Positions 54,654 to 64,000 of a stretch of DNA of 64,000 bases are shown here, piece after piece (position 1 is the first letter of the stretch; each line of letters opens with the position of its first letter). The position numbers were made by a program, and so were the translations under genes. This stretch comes from Dendrocalamus latiflorus (taxonomy: Eukaryota; Streptophyta; Magnoliopsida; Poales; Poaceae): the NCBI GenBank assembly GCA_017311315.1, contig CM029672.1, positions 12,886,626 through 12,950,625 of the forward strand, given 5' to 3'. The notes beneath the pieces are model-generated. The model was given only the letters and a program-made list of their open reading frames with translations. It was not told where the DNA came from and made no database searches.

Positions 54654-56886
54654 TGTCAGGGGTGTGGGCCTTGGGCCCAAGGCCCTGTCAGATTATTATT
54701 AGGAATTAGAGATTGGTTTCTATTTGAGTTAGAGATTGGTTTCCTTGTATTAGAGATATAGTTAGAGATATGATATTAGTTACTATATCTGTTAGAGATA
54801 TGATTGGGATTAGATTCCATCTGTTAGGGGGAGCCATCTATATAAGGAGGCTACCGCATGCTATTGTAATCAAGCAGAGAATTATCAGTCTTCCTCGCCT
54901 AAACATCTAGTCTCTCTCCCTCTCGTTCTACGCCAACGCCATCTGGCCATCTCCTTGGTGGTGTTTACCCCGGTTCATGACAACTTGGTATCAGAGCAGT
55001 CGATCCCTTCCCACGACTTCTGCTACCATGGTTCCTGCGACTCGTCCCCTTGCCGAGTCAATGGCCATCATAAAAGCTATCGCCGATAAGAACGCCAGCT
55101 ACGACAAAGAGTGGGCGGACTGCTGCCTCAACATGTATGCCTTCTTTGAGAAGATCCTGAAGAAGCGAGAGAAGGCGCAGCAGCAAGAGGCCGCTCTGCG
55201 AGCAGAGGAGGCGCAACAAGAAACAAAGAGCAAGACTCATCATCCAGCACCAGATCCCCAACAAAATCAAGAACCGCCACAGCCATCCCCAAATCTTCCT
55301 CTGATCCTCTGCAGAACACCGGATCAACGCCGACAGTCGTCTACTTCAGCTCGTCCAGGGTCAGGGGCTACACCCGCAGCCGCCCGGTCAACCGGCGCTT
55401 CCGCAGCGTCTTCATCGCCTGCGGCGCTCGCCCTGCGTCCTGCGCCGCTGAGGACGCCCCTGCTTCTTCTGTCACCGCCGGCCCCTACCGTCGGTCGCAG
55501 CCCACGCCTCGCGCTGCCAAGCCGCCGCCGCCACCGCTCGGGTTCCGCGGCGTCGTCTCCGTCGGCTCCGTCGTTTCGTCCAGCGTCCACGCGGGCGCCG
55601 CCGCGGCCGAGGAGATCTTGGTCGTCTCCACCGCCGCCTTCCGCACCGCCTCCGGCCTTGGGCTGCTTCGTCCTACGCCGCCGAGCCACCTGGATCTGTC
55701 GCTGTCCGCTGCCAGATCCCCGCCGGAGCCGCCTTCGCCCGGGCCGCCGCTTCTGCAGACCGCCGCTCCTCCGGCCGCTCCGTCGGATCCGTGAGAGCAG
55801 CCGTCGCCGCCCGGGCTTCCTCTGCCGGTCGCAGCCGCCGCCGCCCGACCCGCCTCCGCATGTGTTGCAGCCGCGACCGCGGCCGCTCCACCGGCCACCG
55901 CCCGCTCCGCCTCTGTTTCCGCCGCTCGGTCGCCATCCTCCGCCCGAAGCCGCGCCGCCGTCTCCGCCGCGCGAGCCGCCACTCGGGGCTCCCCGTATCG
56001 CAGACGCCGCCGCCCGGGCCGCCTAGCCGTCTTCGCCCGGGCCGCCGTCGCCTGGGTCTCCTCCGCCACCACCCGCCCGGCTGTATCCGCCCGTATCGCG
56101 GCCGCCGCCGTTGTTCCCTCCGGCCGTGTCGCAGCCGCCGCCGCCTCGAGCCGCCGTCGCTGCCGCTCCGCAGGCCGCCACTTCGTCGACCGCCGCTCCT
56201 CCGGCGCCGCTACGCCGACCGCCGCCGTCGCCCTTGGCATCGCCCCTGGCCAACGCCGTTGGGTTTGAGGCGTGCGTGGGGTGCGGTCGGTTTCTAAACC
56301 GATCGACCGAAGACTTCAGTCGTTTTCCAAAAAAAAAAACAAAACAAAAAACAAAAAAAAATCAAAAAAATATAATAAAATAAAATAAAAGACGTCCTCT
56401 TTTGCAGGTATCATTTAGTCTTGTTCCGCTTGCATCTGGCCGATCGTCTCCATCCGCTGTAACACCCCGCCATCGTTCGTTTTCTACATCGGCGTCGAAG
56501 GTCTTCCATTGGCCGCCGTCTAGCAGCTCGAGGACGAGCTGCATGTCCGAGAGGGGTGTAGTGTCAGGGGTGTGGGCCTTGGGCCCAAGGCCCTGTCAGA
56601 TTATTATTAGGAATTAGAGATTGGTTTCTATTTGAGTTAGAGATTGGTTTCCTTGTATTAGAGATATAGTTAGAGATATGATATTAGTTACTATATCTGT
56701 TAGAGATATGATTGGGATTAGATTCCATCTGTTAGGGGGAGCCATCTATATAAGGAGGCTACCGCATGCTATTGTAATCAAGCAGAGAATTATCAGTTTT
56801 CCTCGCCTAAACATCTAGTCTCCCTCTCGTTCTACGCCGACGCCATCCGACCATCTCCTTGGTGATGTTTACCCCGGTTCATGACA
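54654..56886 (+). mobile_element. Non-autonomous LTR element downstream of the transporter gene
   Basis: The LTRs are 54654-54982 (329 bp) and 56562-56886 (325 bp), starting TGTCAGGGGTG and ending GTTCATGACA. The 5-bp duplication GATGC is perfect (54649-54653 and 56887-56891). TGGTATCAGAGC follows the 5' LTR at 54986, and GAGAGGGGTGTAG precedes the 3' LTR. By eye the LTRs differ by about five substitutions and a 4-bp indel. The interior has no RT or integrase. Just before the polypurine tract one frame reads QLEDELHVREG, resembling the end of Ty3/gypsy pol proteins, so the parent was probably gypsy-like. An A-rich tract lies at 56328-56392. Confidence 0.92.
55028..56026 (+). CDS. Open frame inside the non-autonomous LTR element
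   Basis: From ATG 55028 the frame reads a helical, charged start (ESMAIIKAIADKNASYDKEW, FFEKILKKREKAQQQEAALR) and then turns into Pro/Arg/Ser-rich low-complexity sequence with no recognisable domain. The first ~70 residues could be a relic of a retrotransposon gag or ORF-start region. The rest reflects GC-rich tandem-like DNA. It is not a host gene, and translation is unproven. Confidence 0.3.
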   Translation: MVPATRPLAESMAIIKAIADKNASYDKEWADCCLNMYAFFEKILKKREKAQQQEAALRAEEAQQETKSKTHHPAPDPQQNQEPPQPSPNLPLILCRTPDQRRQSSTSARPGSGATPAAARSTGASAASSSPAALALRPAPLRTPLLLLSPPAPTVGRSPRLALPSRRRHRSGSAASSPSAPSFRPASTRAPPRPRRSWSSPPPPSAPPPALGCFVLRRRATWICRCPLPDPRRSRLRPGRRFCRPPLLRPLRRIRESSRRRPGFLCRSQPPPPDPPPHVLQPRPRPLHRPPPAPPLFPPLGRHPPPEAAPPSPPREPPLGAPRIADAAARAA

Positions 56887-56891
56887 GATGC

Positions 56892-59704
56892 ATTCCATTA
56901 GGCCCAAAACAAATAGGGAGCACAGAGACGTGGAGGGAACTACACAGGAATTAGCAGAAATTAAATTCTTATTTTATCTTTTTTTCAAGACTTTCTCATT
57001 GTAGTTTTACTGGAATTTCCAAAAGGAACATCTATTCCGAGTAAAACCACAGACCTTTGCCCTTGACGTCTGCTTTGAGTTTGTCTTTGAAACATGACTC
57101 AATTTCTCGGTATATCAAATCGTAAATAAAGCTATGATTCTAATTAGTGTACTGTGGAAGGCGACCTCAAAACTTGAGTGAACAGTGTACGTATTTGTAT
57201 GATTTGCCACTAATTAAGCATGTGTTCTCAACATGATTAGTCTACACAAGCATCCATACGGTAAAAGTTTTTTTGTTGCCACCTTAAGCTTCTGACTCCT
57301 GAGAGTAGCAAGGTGAGGATAGCCAGCATCTGTTGCACACTTGCACTGCACAAGAGGTCAGGGAGGGATCATGACAATGCACCAATACTATACATTCAGG
57401 TTTCTGTCAAAATCACATCTACATCATGTTCTTGCATTATATGCCTCAGTTTATCCTCTTCCAGATTTTTAATCATACGGGGCCCATGGAGGCATATGCA
57501 TCGTGTCAGCATCTAGTGTTTTGTTTCCATATTCAAGTGCTCATCTAATCAGCATGGTTGGATTATTTGTGGCACATGGCGGATTCTGACTTGGCCTATT
57601 GGGTTGTTTGCATTTGTGCTGTGGGGTCAACTTTGGACTGCATTATTATTTTTCTTTATCTGACAGAAAGGCTGGAGATTGTATTCCGATCCGATTCTTG
57701 GGATCCGATCCAGCCTTTCTGTCTTCCAGTTCTGTATCATCAGTTCATCACCATTCACCAGCATCCAGCGATGCTCCATATGATTGTAGAAGCTCTCATC
57801 ATGAACTGAATTATGAATTTGAGTGCAGATTGTAGTACGAGTACTTGTTTCTATGGGTGCCGCCCATGCATGTCTCTTGTTTCTATGGTGACAAGTGACG
57901 AGTCAGCCTAATCCCATCTGGACATGATATGATAATTAATTGCTATGTTCCGTACAAAAGTGTGTTGTGTTAAAGGCTTAAAGCCAACATGTTATATAGT
58001 ACCAGTGTGAGCTGCACAATTTGACGTGCTAAGTAGTGATCCCATGGCACTTCAACTTGCTAACTTGTTTGGTTACTCGCCAGTTGCACGAGCCTTAGTT
58101 TGATGGGAAATTTTTTCTTCTACCACTGCCTATTTGCTGTTTTTTTTGGCTCACAGAAACAGCCAAAAACTAGCAGGGTAAAAATGTGATTGCCAACCAG
58201 TAGCAGTCTAAAGAAGGATGTTGAGCATGGCAATCTTTTGACGAGCATCTTAGGTCTAATAAACATCCAGTTTAAGTCCTAAATCACTTTCGTGCCGTCT
58301 TCAGCATGTGGGGTCCATGCTGTAGTGGCCCCACCACTTGGGAGAGGGTGACGTGTGGTCCGGTGCTGACGAGGACAGGATAAAGGGGGCACACGTCACA
58401 CCGTAAGGTATGTGCTTTCTTATCCTATTCCTTAGTTACATCCTATTCCTCTGTTAGTTACTGAAATGCTAAAAAGCAGCTTTGAAGTAAAAAAGAAGAG
58501 ACTCATAACCTCCGTTTGTTTGCTTCTTCTTTCTTTCTTTCTTTTTGAAGGAATTTTTTTTCCTTTTTCATTGCCTCTATTTTTTTTTAAATTTCGAGCT
58601 GCACATGTGATACGAATCCACGGATGGAAAAAAAATCTCCAGACTCAACCGATTATGTTGAGACTCGAGAATCAAACTTGTTAAAATATCTATATTTACA
58701 TAAGGATGAAGGGATTGTCTAGCTTCGGTTTTTCTTCGATGTTGAACGTGTTGTGTGAACTCAATTTGCCTGAGCTCGCGGTTTTTTTTTGTGATTTGTT
58801 TGGAGCATATTCTTTTTTTCTACGGTTAATGGGTTTCTTTGTGCTTTTCAAGATACCGATATACCGATATGTACAACGCATACGGTTTTAGATTAGAGAA
58901 GCTATTTGTAAAATCCATTTTAAAAAGCTGTGTGGTTTGTTTTGATTTTTTGGAAAAGCTAAAAACCTAAAAGAACATTAGCCATTTCCAGGCGTATAGC
59001 AAATTAGCTATTCACATGTGGGGTACCATGTCCATGCGATTCCAAGTGAGAATAAGTTGCAGTTTGACAAAATGTAAGGGTCTCCGTAGAACATAAGGGG
59101 TGGATTCTTTTAGGCTACGGTTTATAGCTTATGGCTATGATTTATGGTTTTTGGTCCTAGCGTAAACGTTTGTTGAATGAATCGAGTGCCGATAAACTGT
59201 TTCAAAAATACTATCTTGATAAGCCGCTTCGAAACAACGACGGAAAACTGTTTCGTTTGTTTATTTAAGAGAAGTCATAAGAAATAAACAGAAACTATAT
59301 TGTTTCTAGTTCCTATAAAATTCCAGTGTCTGAAACATGGCCTAAATTTCTCGGTGTTACCTTGGCAAAGCGCTAAAAGTTGTCATTAGTTTGGAGTAGC
59401 ACTTCCTTGTCAAACAACGAAGACAAGGCTAACCTATAGAGTTCAAACTAAATCAGCAACCAACAATCAGCGTGTTTTCCTTGATCGCCAAATCCAAGGT
59501 CCTAGATTCCTTCCTAATCTCGGCATCACTCCCACTTTTCTTCCCGTAACTGAAAAGGCGTAATTAAAAGGCAGCAACGCCAAGCCAACGGCTCGTCGTC
59601 GCCACCACCACCGTTTCCGCACGGAGCTCCAGCTCCACATCGAGCGCGCGAATTTTAAAGCACCCCTCCGTTGTCCCCTCTCGCTCGCTCGCGCGCGCGC
59701 GTCT
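56892..59704. other. Spacer before the HSP20-like gene
   Basis: This stretch is mostly AT-rich. No frame has recognisable domains. 58740-58990 resembles a block at 37140-37320 and is probably a dispersed MITE. 59097-59340 has TTATAGCTTATGGCTATGA and related strings typical of small TIR elements. The region 59400-59700 is likely the promoter of the HSP20-like gene. Confidence 0.5.
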
Positions 59705-59717
59705 AGGGTTAGGGTTT
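59705..59717 (+). promoter_or_regulatory. Telo-box near the start of the HSP20-like gene
   Basis: AGGGTTAGGGTTT lies 57 bp upstream of the ATG, flanked by a (CG)n run (59690-59700) and a CT-rich tract (59720-59755). Telo-boxes close to start sites are known in plant housekeeping and translation-related genes and bind Myb-type or telomere-binding factors. Its role here is inferred. Confidence 0.55.
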
Positions 59718-59773
59718 CGAGGCTCCCTCTTCTTCTCCTCCTCCTCCTCCCGACGCAGCCGCGCCCGCGCGCC

Positions 59774-60277
59774 ATGAGGGTCCACCCGGCCCCGCGGAAG
59801 CGCACCATCGCCGTGCAGCGCTGCGCCGCCATGGCCGCGGCGGCCGGCGGCGGCGGGAAGAAGCTGCGGCGCCTCCCGCACATCTTCGCCAAGGTGCTCG
59901 AGCTTCCCTTCGCCGCCGATGCCGACGTCGCCGTCGAGGAGGACGCGGCGGCGCTCCGCTTCGTCGCCGCCGCGGACGGCTTCTCCCCCGCAGGCGCCCG
60001 AGCCCACGCCGTCGAGATCTACCCCGGCGTCACCAAGGTCGTCGTCCGGGACCTGTCTGCCGGCGTTGGCGGCGACGACAGCACCGCCGCGTTCGAACTC
60101 GACCGGTGGCGATTCCGCCTCCCGCCCTGCACCCGCCCCGCCATGGCCACCGCCACCTACGCCGAGGGCGAGCTCGTCGTCACCGTCCCCAAGGGCGCCG
60201 TCCCTGACGACACCGACGGCGACGGAGCCGCCGTCGTTGGAGGCGCCGGCGCCGAGAGCGTCCTCGTGCTTGTATAG
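59774..60277 (+). CDS. HSP20-like (alpha-crystallin fold) protein
   Basis: The 167-residue single-exon protein starts MRVHPAPRKRTIAVQ. It has a conserved-looking KKLRRLPHIFAKVLELPF segment, ADVAVEEDAAALRFVAAADG, HAVEIYPGVTKVVVRDLS, WRFRLPPCTRPAMATATY and EGELVVTVPKG. The last parts follow the beta-strand plan of the alpha-crystallin/HSP20 domain, where the GELVVTVPK strand is typical. I recall a plant group of HSP20-like proteins with the same MRVHP-start and KLRRLPHIF block, distinct from classic heat-inducible sHSPs. A C-terminal I-x-I/V motif may be represented by VLVLV. Chaperone activity is inferred only. GC content is very high. Stop is TAG at 60275-60277. A CTCGCTCG tract and telo-box precede the gene. 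Confidence 0.8.
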   Translation: MRVHPAPRKRTIAVQRCAAMAAAAGGGGKKLRRLPHIFAKVLELPFAADADVAVEEDAAALRFVAAADGFSPAGARAHAVEIYPGVTKVVVRDLSAGVGGDDSTAAFELDRWRFRLPPCTRPAMATATYAEGELVVTVPKGAVPDDTDGDGAAVVGGAGAESVLVLV

Positions 60278-61827
60278 TAAATCTAAGCCATAACTCCACT
60301 ATTTTGCTCACTCGCCTGTTTCTAATATCTGTGTGATTTGAGATCATATTTATGGTAATAATAGGGCAGTAAGAGTAACAAATAATGGATATGAATCACT
60401 ATTTCCTGTTAATTCTCTGTGGCTACGTCTGATCTGCTCATGCATTCTTGGTGATCTTGCCAGAGTCCACAGCGACAAATTGTTGTCAGTTTTGATGCTA
60501 CATATGTAGTATATAGTTAGACGATTGGATGGGTAGATTAAGCATGAATTAGAATGCCAGCATATGGTGTAGTTGGGTTGGCTGGGTAAGATTTAAATGC
60601 AAGATGATTATATCTGAAGTCTGTTGATCTGGTTTGATGAGAAATCGGGAATCTTCTTGATGAGATGGTTTGATGAGAGATTGAGAATTAGCTCGTCAGT
60701 TATTCATGTTTTGTGGTAAATCAATGGTTGTGGATACTGGGAGTACTAGAGTTCACTGTGCGGTTTGCATGGATCATCTAAATTTGGTGGTGTGTATTGT
60801 GATCTAGTATCATTTAGCTGGAGCTTTTGAGCAATTACTTGATCTCGTGGCATTTGAGATGTGTAGATGCTTTGTGTAACTATAGTTATCTCGCAAGAGT
60901 AGTTATTCATGTGCGTGTTCTGTGTTGAATCAATGAAAATGATTGTGTTGCGTTTGGAGGTTAAGAAGTCACGGTTTGATTCAATTTGGTTTTCGTTTTC
61001 TTGTCATTTGGTCTATATCTTAAGCCTGGTCGCAATCTATGTATGTGCTGTTTCCAGTATATTGGATTGGTGATGCCTATTAATCAATCACCAATCCCTT
61101 CAAAGGCCATATCCATTTTGTACTGCATATATCACAGCAGGAACTTGCTTGTGTTTCATACAAAGTGCAATAATTGCATCCTTTATATCAATAGAGCGTA
61201 TCCTATCACCTGCTGAGCATATATAGTCTTAGATTTTTCGTTGACAACTTTATTCCCCCCTTTTCATCTCAGCTTTTGCTTTCAGAAGATGCTCGATTTG
61301 CTTGTCAAACTAGCTAACTGCTGGTGGGGTGTTACCTGAATTCCTGGATTCTTTTCCTCTAAAATTTGAGGTTGTGGGAGTCTACTTGAAGCCTGAAAAT
61401 TGGTATCTGATGAGTTGTAATTTCATTATTACCATGATAGCTACAAGTTAACTAATTTCTACTTCCATTTTAGTTATTGGAGGACGTGTATTGCTTAACA
61501 TTCATTTTGTTTGGGGGATGCATATTATTTAAATTTGATGTCATAGACCCAGGATCCCTGTTCCTCCCAAAAAAAGGTTGCTTGGAGCAATCGCTTTCTC
61601 CGGTTTCTTTTTGTGCATTTGTTCAAGGGAGGTGAACTATCTATTCCTGTTAGTCTATTACTTGCCCATGGTTTTACTGGGCTGAATGTGTGGTAGGAGT
61701 AATTAGCACAGGCTTTTCCTTGAACTGTTCAACCTTTTTCATGTTCTTTCTGTTTTGCCTGTGAATTGTCTGTCGTGTACAAGTGATTTCATCTGAGATT
61801 GTTCATCCTGTTTTTCTTTTGGGGATT
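60278..61827. other. Spacer or transcribed non-coding region
   Basis: The first ~150 bases are likely 3' UTR. The remainder is T-rich, intron-like sequence with no recognisable domains in its short frames. Confidence 0.5.
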
Positions 61828-62870
61828 ACTAGCGTCCGGATGTACGATGGGGCACTTCCCATCATACGCTCTAGTGCAACATTGGTAAATTATTTGTGCA
61901 ATAATTGTAATCGTCATATGCAACAAAATGCATAATAACATTAGGTAAAATTGAGAAAAAAAATATCATTTTCTCACAAAATGCATAATACCATGAATAT
62001 ATGATTTTTGCAAAATGAAAATTTTAGAACCGTATAACAATGTAACATTTGAAAATGATAGCTGCAACATTTGAAAATACTTAATGCAAAAAAAACCCTA
62101 GAACAATAGATCTATGCGAATAAAACTGAACTCTTACTGAAACAATAGAAAAGACTTATTGCAATAAGGAAAAAAAAAACTTGCTGCAGCACCCGAGAAC
62201 AAATAAAATCACCATGAAAATCAGCAGATAGAAATATTAACATCCAACTTACAAGGGTGTGCATAGCGTTCATAGCAAATGAGACATAGCACACCGGTTG
62301 CGAGCTGCAGGGACCTTGCCCCTTCCGAGAGCAGCAGATACCTCATAGTGACTGTCACCGAGCAATCAGAGAATAACGTGGACCGTGGACCTAGCAGTGA
62401 GCGTAACCAGGCAAGCGAAGAGCAGCGGGGACTACGGCAACACCAGGGCACGCAGAGAGCGACGGTGGCGGCGGCCACACAGATACCAATCAGCACTCAC
62501 CATTGTAGCCCAGATCCCACACCCATTGCGATGGGTGTTGCCGGCCTCAATCATGCATGTCGACGCTAGGGACACAGAGGGTGGCGACGGCCTCAAGTCG
62601 AGCGGCTCTAGCGACGAGGGCTGCGGCGGCCATGCAGAGAGTGCAGTGGTCGCGGGAAAACTGAGGGCAGTAGCGGCCACGCAGCGAGTGGCGTAGGGAC
62701 GAGGAGGCGAGGGCGGCGGCAAGTGGTGCAGCAGAGGTAGCAGCACCTGGTAGTGGTGGAATGAGTGGTGTAGAGGTATCAGCACCTGGTAGTGGTGGAA
62801 TGAGTGGTGTAGAGGAAGCAACGTGGGGGAGTGGAGATGCGTCCGATACGAAACGTCTTATCGGGCGTCG
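61828..62870. repeat. Unclassified repeat with GCGTCCG ends and TGCAACATTTG motifs
   Basis: The left end contains GCGTCCGGATGTACGATGGG and the right end GCGTCCGATACG...GGGCGTCGG in partly inverted relation. The left third is rich in TGCAACA/AATGCATAATA motifs and the right half is GC-rich. The pattern suggests a TIR element, but the termini and duplication are not clean. Confidence 0.35.
62741..62818 (+). repeat. 39-bp direct duplication
   Basis: CAGCACCTGGTAGTGGTGGA with the following ATGAGTGGTGTAGAGG occurs twice in direct tandem (offset 39 bp), the copies differing only near the junction. Confidence 0.85.
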
Positions 62871-63362
62871 GTATACTATCATTCTTGTTTTCTTTTTTCC
62901 TATTTTCCCTACATCTTTGTCCCTGCCCATTCTTTAGTGCAAGTGTGCAACTGCAAATGCATATGTAAAGATGGTGAGATAGTGACATTATCCTATCTCG
63001 GGGGAAATGAAAGTCTGAGAAATTTTTATCTTTTTTCCTGAATCTTTCTCTGGGGAGTGGAAGCAACAAAAATTTGAGAATCTTTACCCCGTTTCTTTTT
63101 TAAAAAATTTGGCACGCCGACATTTTCTCGGTTGCGTTGCAAAACTGAAAGGTAGAAAAATATTGTGTCCTTTTCTGGGAGGAAAGCGATGCCTTTGTGT
63201 TTTCCTAGTCATTGCAGATGCAGGAGGGTGTAGAATCTTGATTTGCCTCGACCAGAATGTTCAGTATATTGAGTCACAATTCCAGCCAAGGAATTGCAAT
63301 TGCCATGCCCTTTCTGTTGCAGGCGTCTCCCTTGCGTTAAGAAGATATTTTTCGCCGAGGAC

Positions 63363-63735
63363 GGTGTAAACACTGGGAAATGGTCAGGAGACTTGATGTT
63401 GGCCTTGCTTTCTTGAGTCTTGATTGGCATTTTGATCGTATGAATGTGTGGCAATGACTGAATTTGCGCCGCAGCTCACAAAGCAGGACACACGGGACAA
63501 GAACTTCGAAGTTGCAACTTGCAATTCCGAGTCTTGATTGGCATTTTGATCTAACATGAGAGGACGTGGTGTAAACACTGGGAAATGGTCAGGAGACTTC
63601 ATGTTGGCCTTGCTTTCTGAGTCTTGATTGGCATTTTGATCGTATGAATGTGTGGCAATGGCTGAATTTGCGCCGCAGCTCACAAAGCAGGACACACGGG
63701 ACAAGAACTTCGAAGTTGCAACTTGCAATTCACAT
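63363..63735 (+). repeat. 205-bp tandem duplication
   Basis: GGTGTAAACACTGGGAAATG starts at 63363 and again at 63568. Both copies continue through CAGGAGACTT, GATCGTATGAATGTGTGGCA, GCGCCGCAGCTCAC and GAAGTTGCAACTTGCAATTC. The motif AGTCTTGATTGGCATTTTGA occurs three times. The copies differ at only a few sites, implying a recent event. No gene is supported across it. Confidence 0.9.
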
Positions 63736-63877
63736 GCATGTTCCATAGCACTCGGAAAGGAACAGAATCTTTTGTTAAAAATGTGGTAAAGCCACTATGC
63801 CCACGAACAAAATCTTTTTGTTAGAATTGTCGTAAAGACTACAGCAAAGCGATCTCACCAAATACTACTACCAGAAA

Positions 63878-63898
63878 AGAGAGAGAGAGAGAGAGAGA
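63878..63898. repeat. (GA)n microsatellite
   Basis: About ten GA dinucleotides in a row. The remaining bases to 64000 show no gene. Confidence 0.95.
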
Positions 63899-64000
63899 CA
63901 GAAATAAAGCACAAGAGCTACGCAATAGGAATCCACATCTACATCAAGGCGCACGAACACTCACAGGACGGCAAAACCGAATGCACGCATGCTTCTGCTT

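Overview
The window is nuclear DNA from a grass (Poaceae, probably panicoid). The base for this is: coding exons with a very GC-rich 5' end, introns with GT..AG ends and AT-rich interiors, and dense nested plant transposons (CACTA, hAT, Tourist/Harbinger-like and Stowaway-like MITEs, Ty3/gypsy and Copia LTR elements). No bacterial, organellar or viral genome features are seen.

Five likely host genes are readable. (1) A single-C2H2 zinc-finger repressor-type protein, minus strand, 6531-7010. (2) A single-exon PLS-class pentatricopeptide repeat protein of the EMB175/At5g03800 type, minus strand, 11693-14263. (3) A two-exon gene for a small acidic plant protein ending in a CaaX box, plus strand, 41005-43343. 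(4) A nine-exon folate-biopterin transporter family gene, plus strand, 45375-54142. (5) A single-exon HSP20-like protein, plus strand, 59774-60277. They do not form a pathway. They are ordinary genes separated by transposon-filled spacers.

Layout. 1-5.5 kb: a long-TIR element, a TIR element split by a 1.34-kb CACTA element (TSD TGA), a 530-bp hAT miniature element (TSD AGTGTAAT), and diverged tandem repeats. 6-7.3 kb: zinc-finger gene and an RNase H-like gene fragment. 7.9-8.5 kb: a palindrome of about 600 bp with arms near 97% identical. 8.7-10.7 kb: decayed Ty3/gypsy 3' half. 11.7-14.3 kb: PPR gene. 14.3-17.1 kb: decayed hAT transposase carrying a MITE. 17.1-21 kb: a repeat interrupted by a 2.9-kb solo LTR. 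21.2-35.9 kb: a 3.07-kb hAT element (TSD GCTTGAAC) split by an 11.6-kb Tat-type Ty3/gypsy element (TSD ATGCT). 36-40.5 kb: MITEs and tandem repeats. 40.5-43.6 kb: CaaX gene. 45-54 kb: transporter gene with a 2.03-kb Copia-like miniature LTR element in intron 4 and a MITE in intron 8. 54.65-56.89 kb: a second non-autonomous LTR element. 59.7-60.3 kb: HSP20-like gene. The rest is spacer with a few repeats.

The most notable content is the Tat-type retrotransposon. Besides gag-PR-RT-RNH-second RNase H-INT on the minus strand, it carries an intron-bearing open reading frame block on the opposite strand and two tandem-repeat arrays between pol and the 3' LTR. All boundaries, target-site duplications and splice sites were read by eye. 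No alignment or database search was run.
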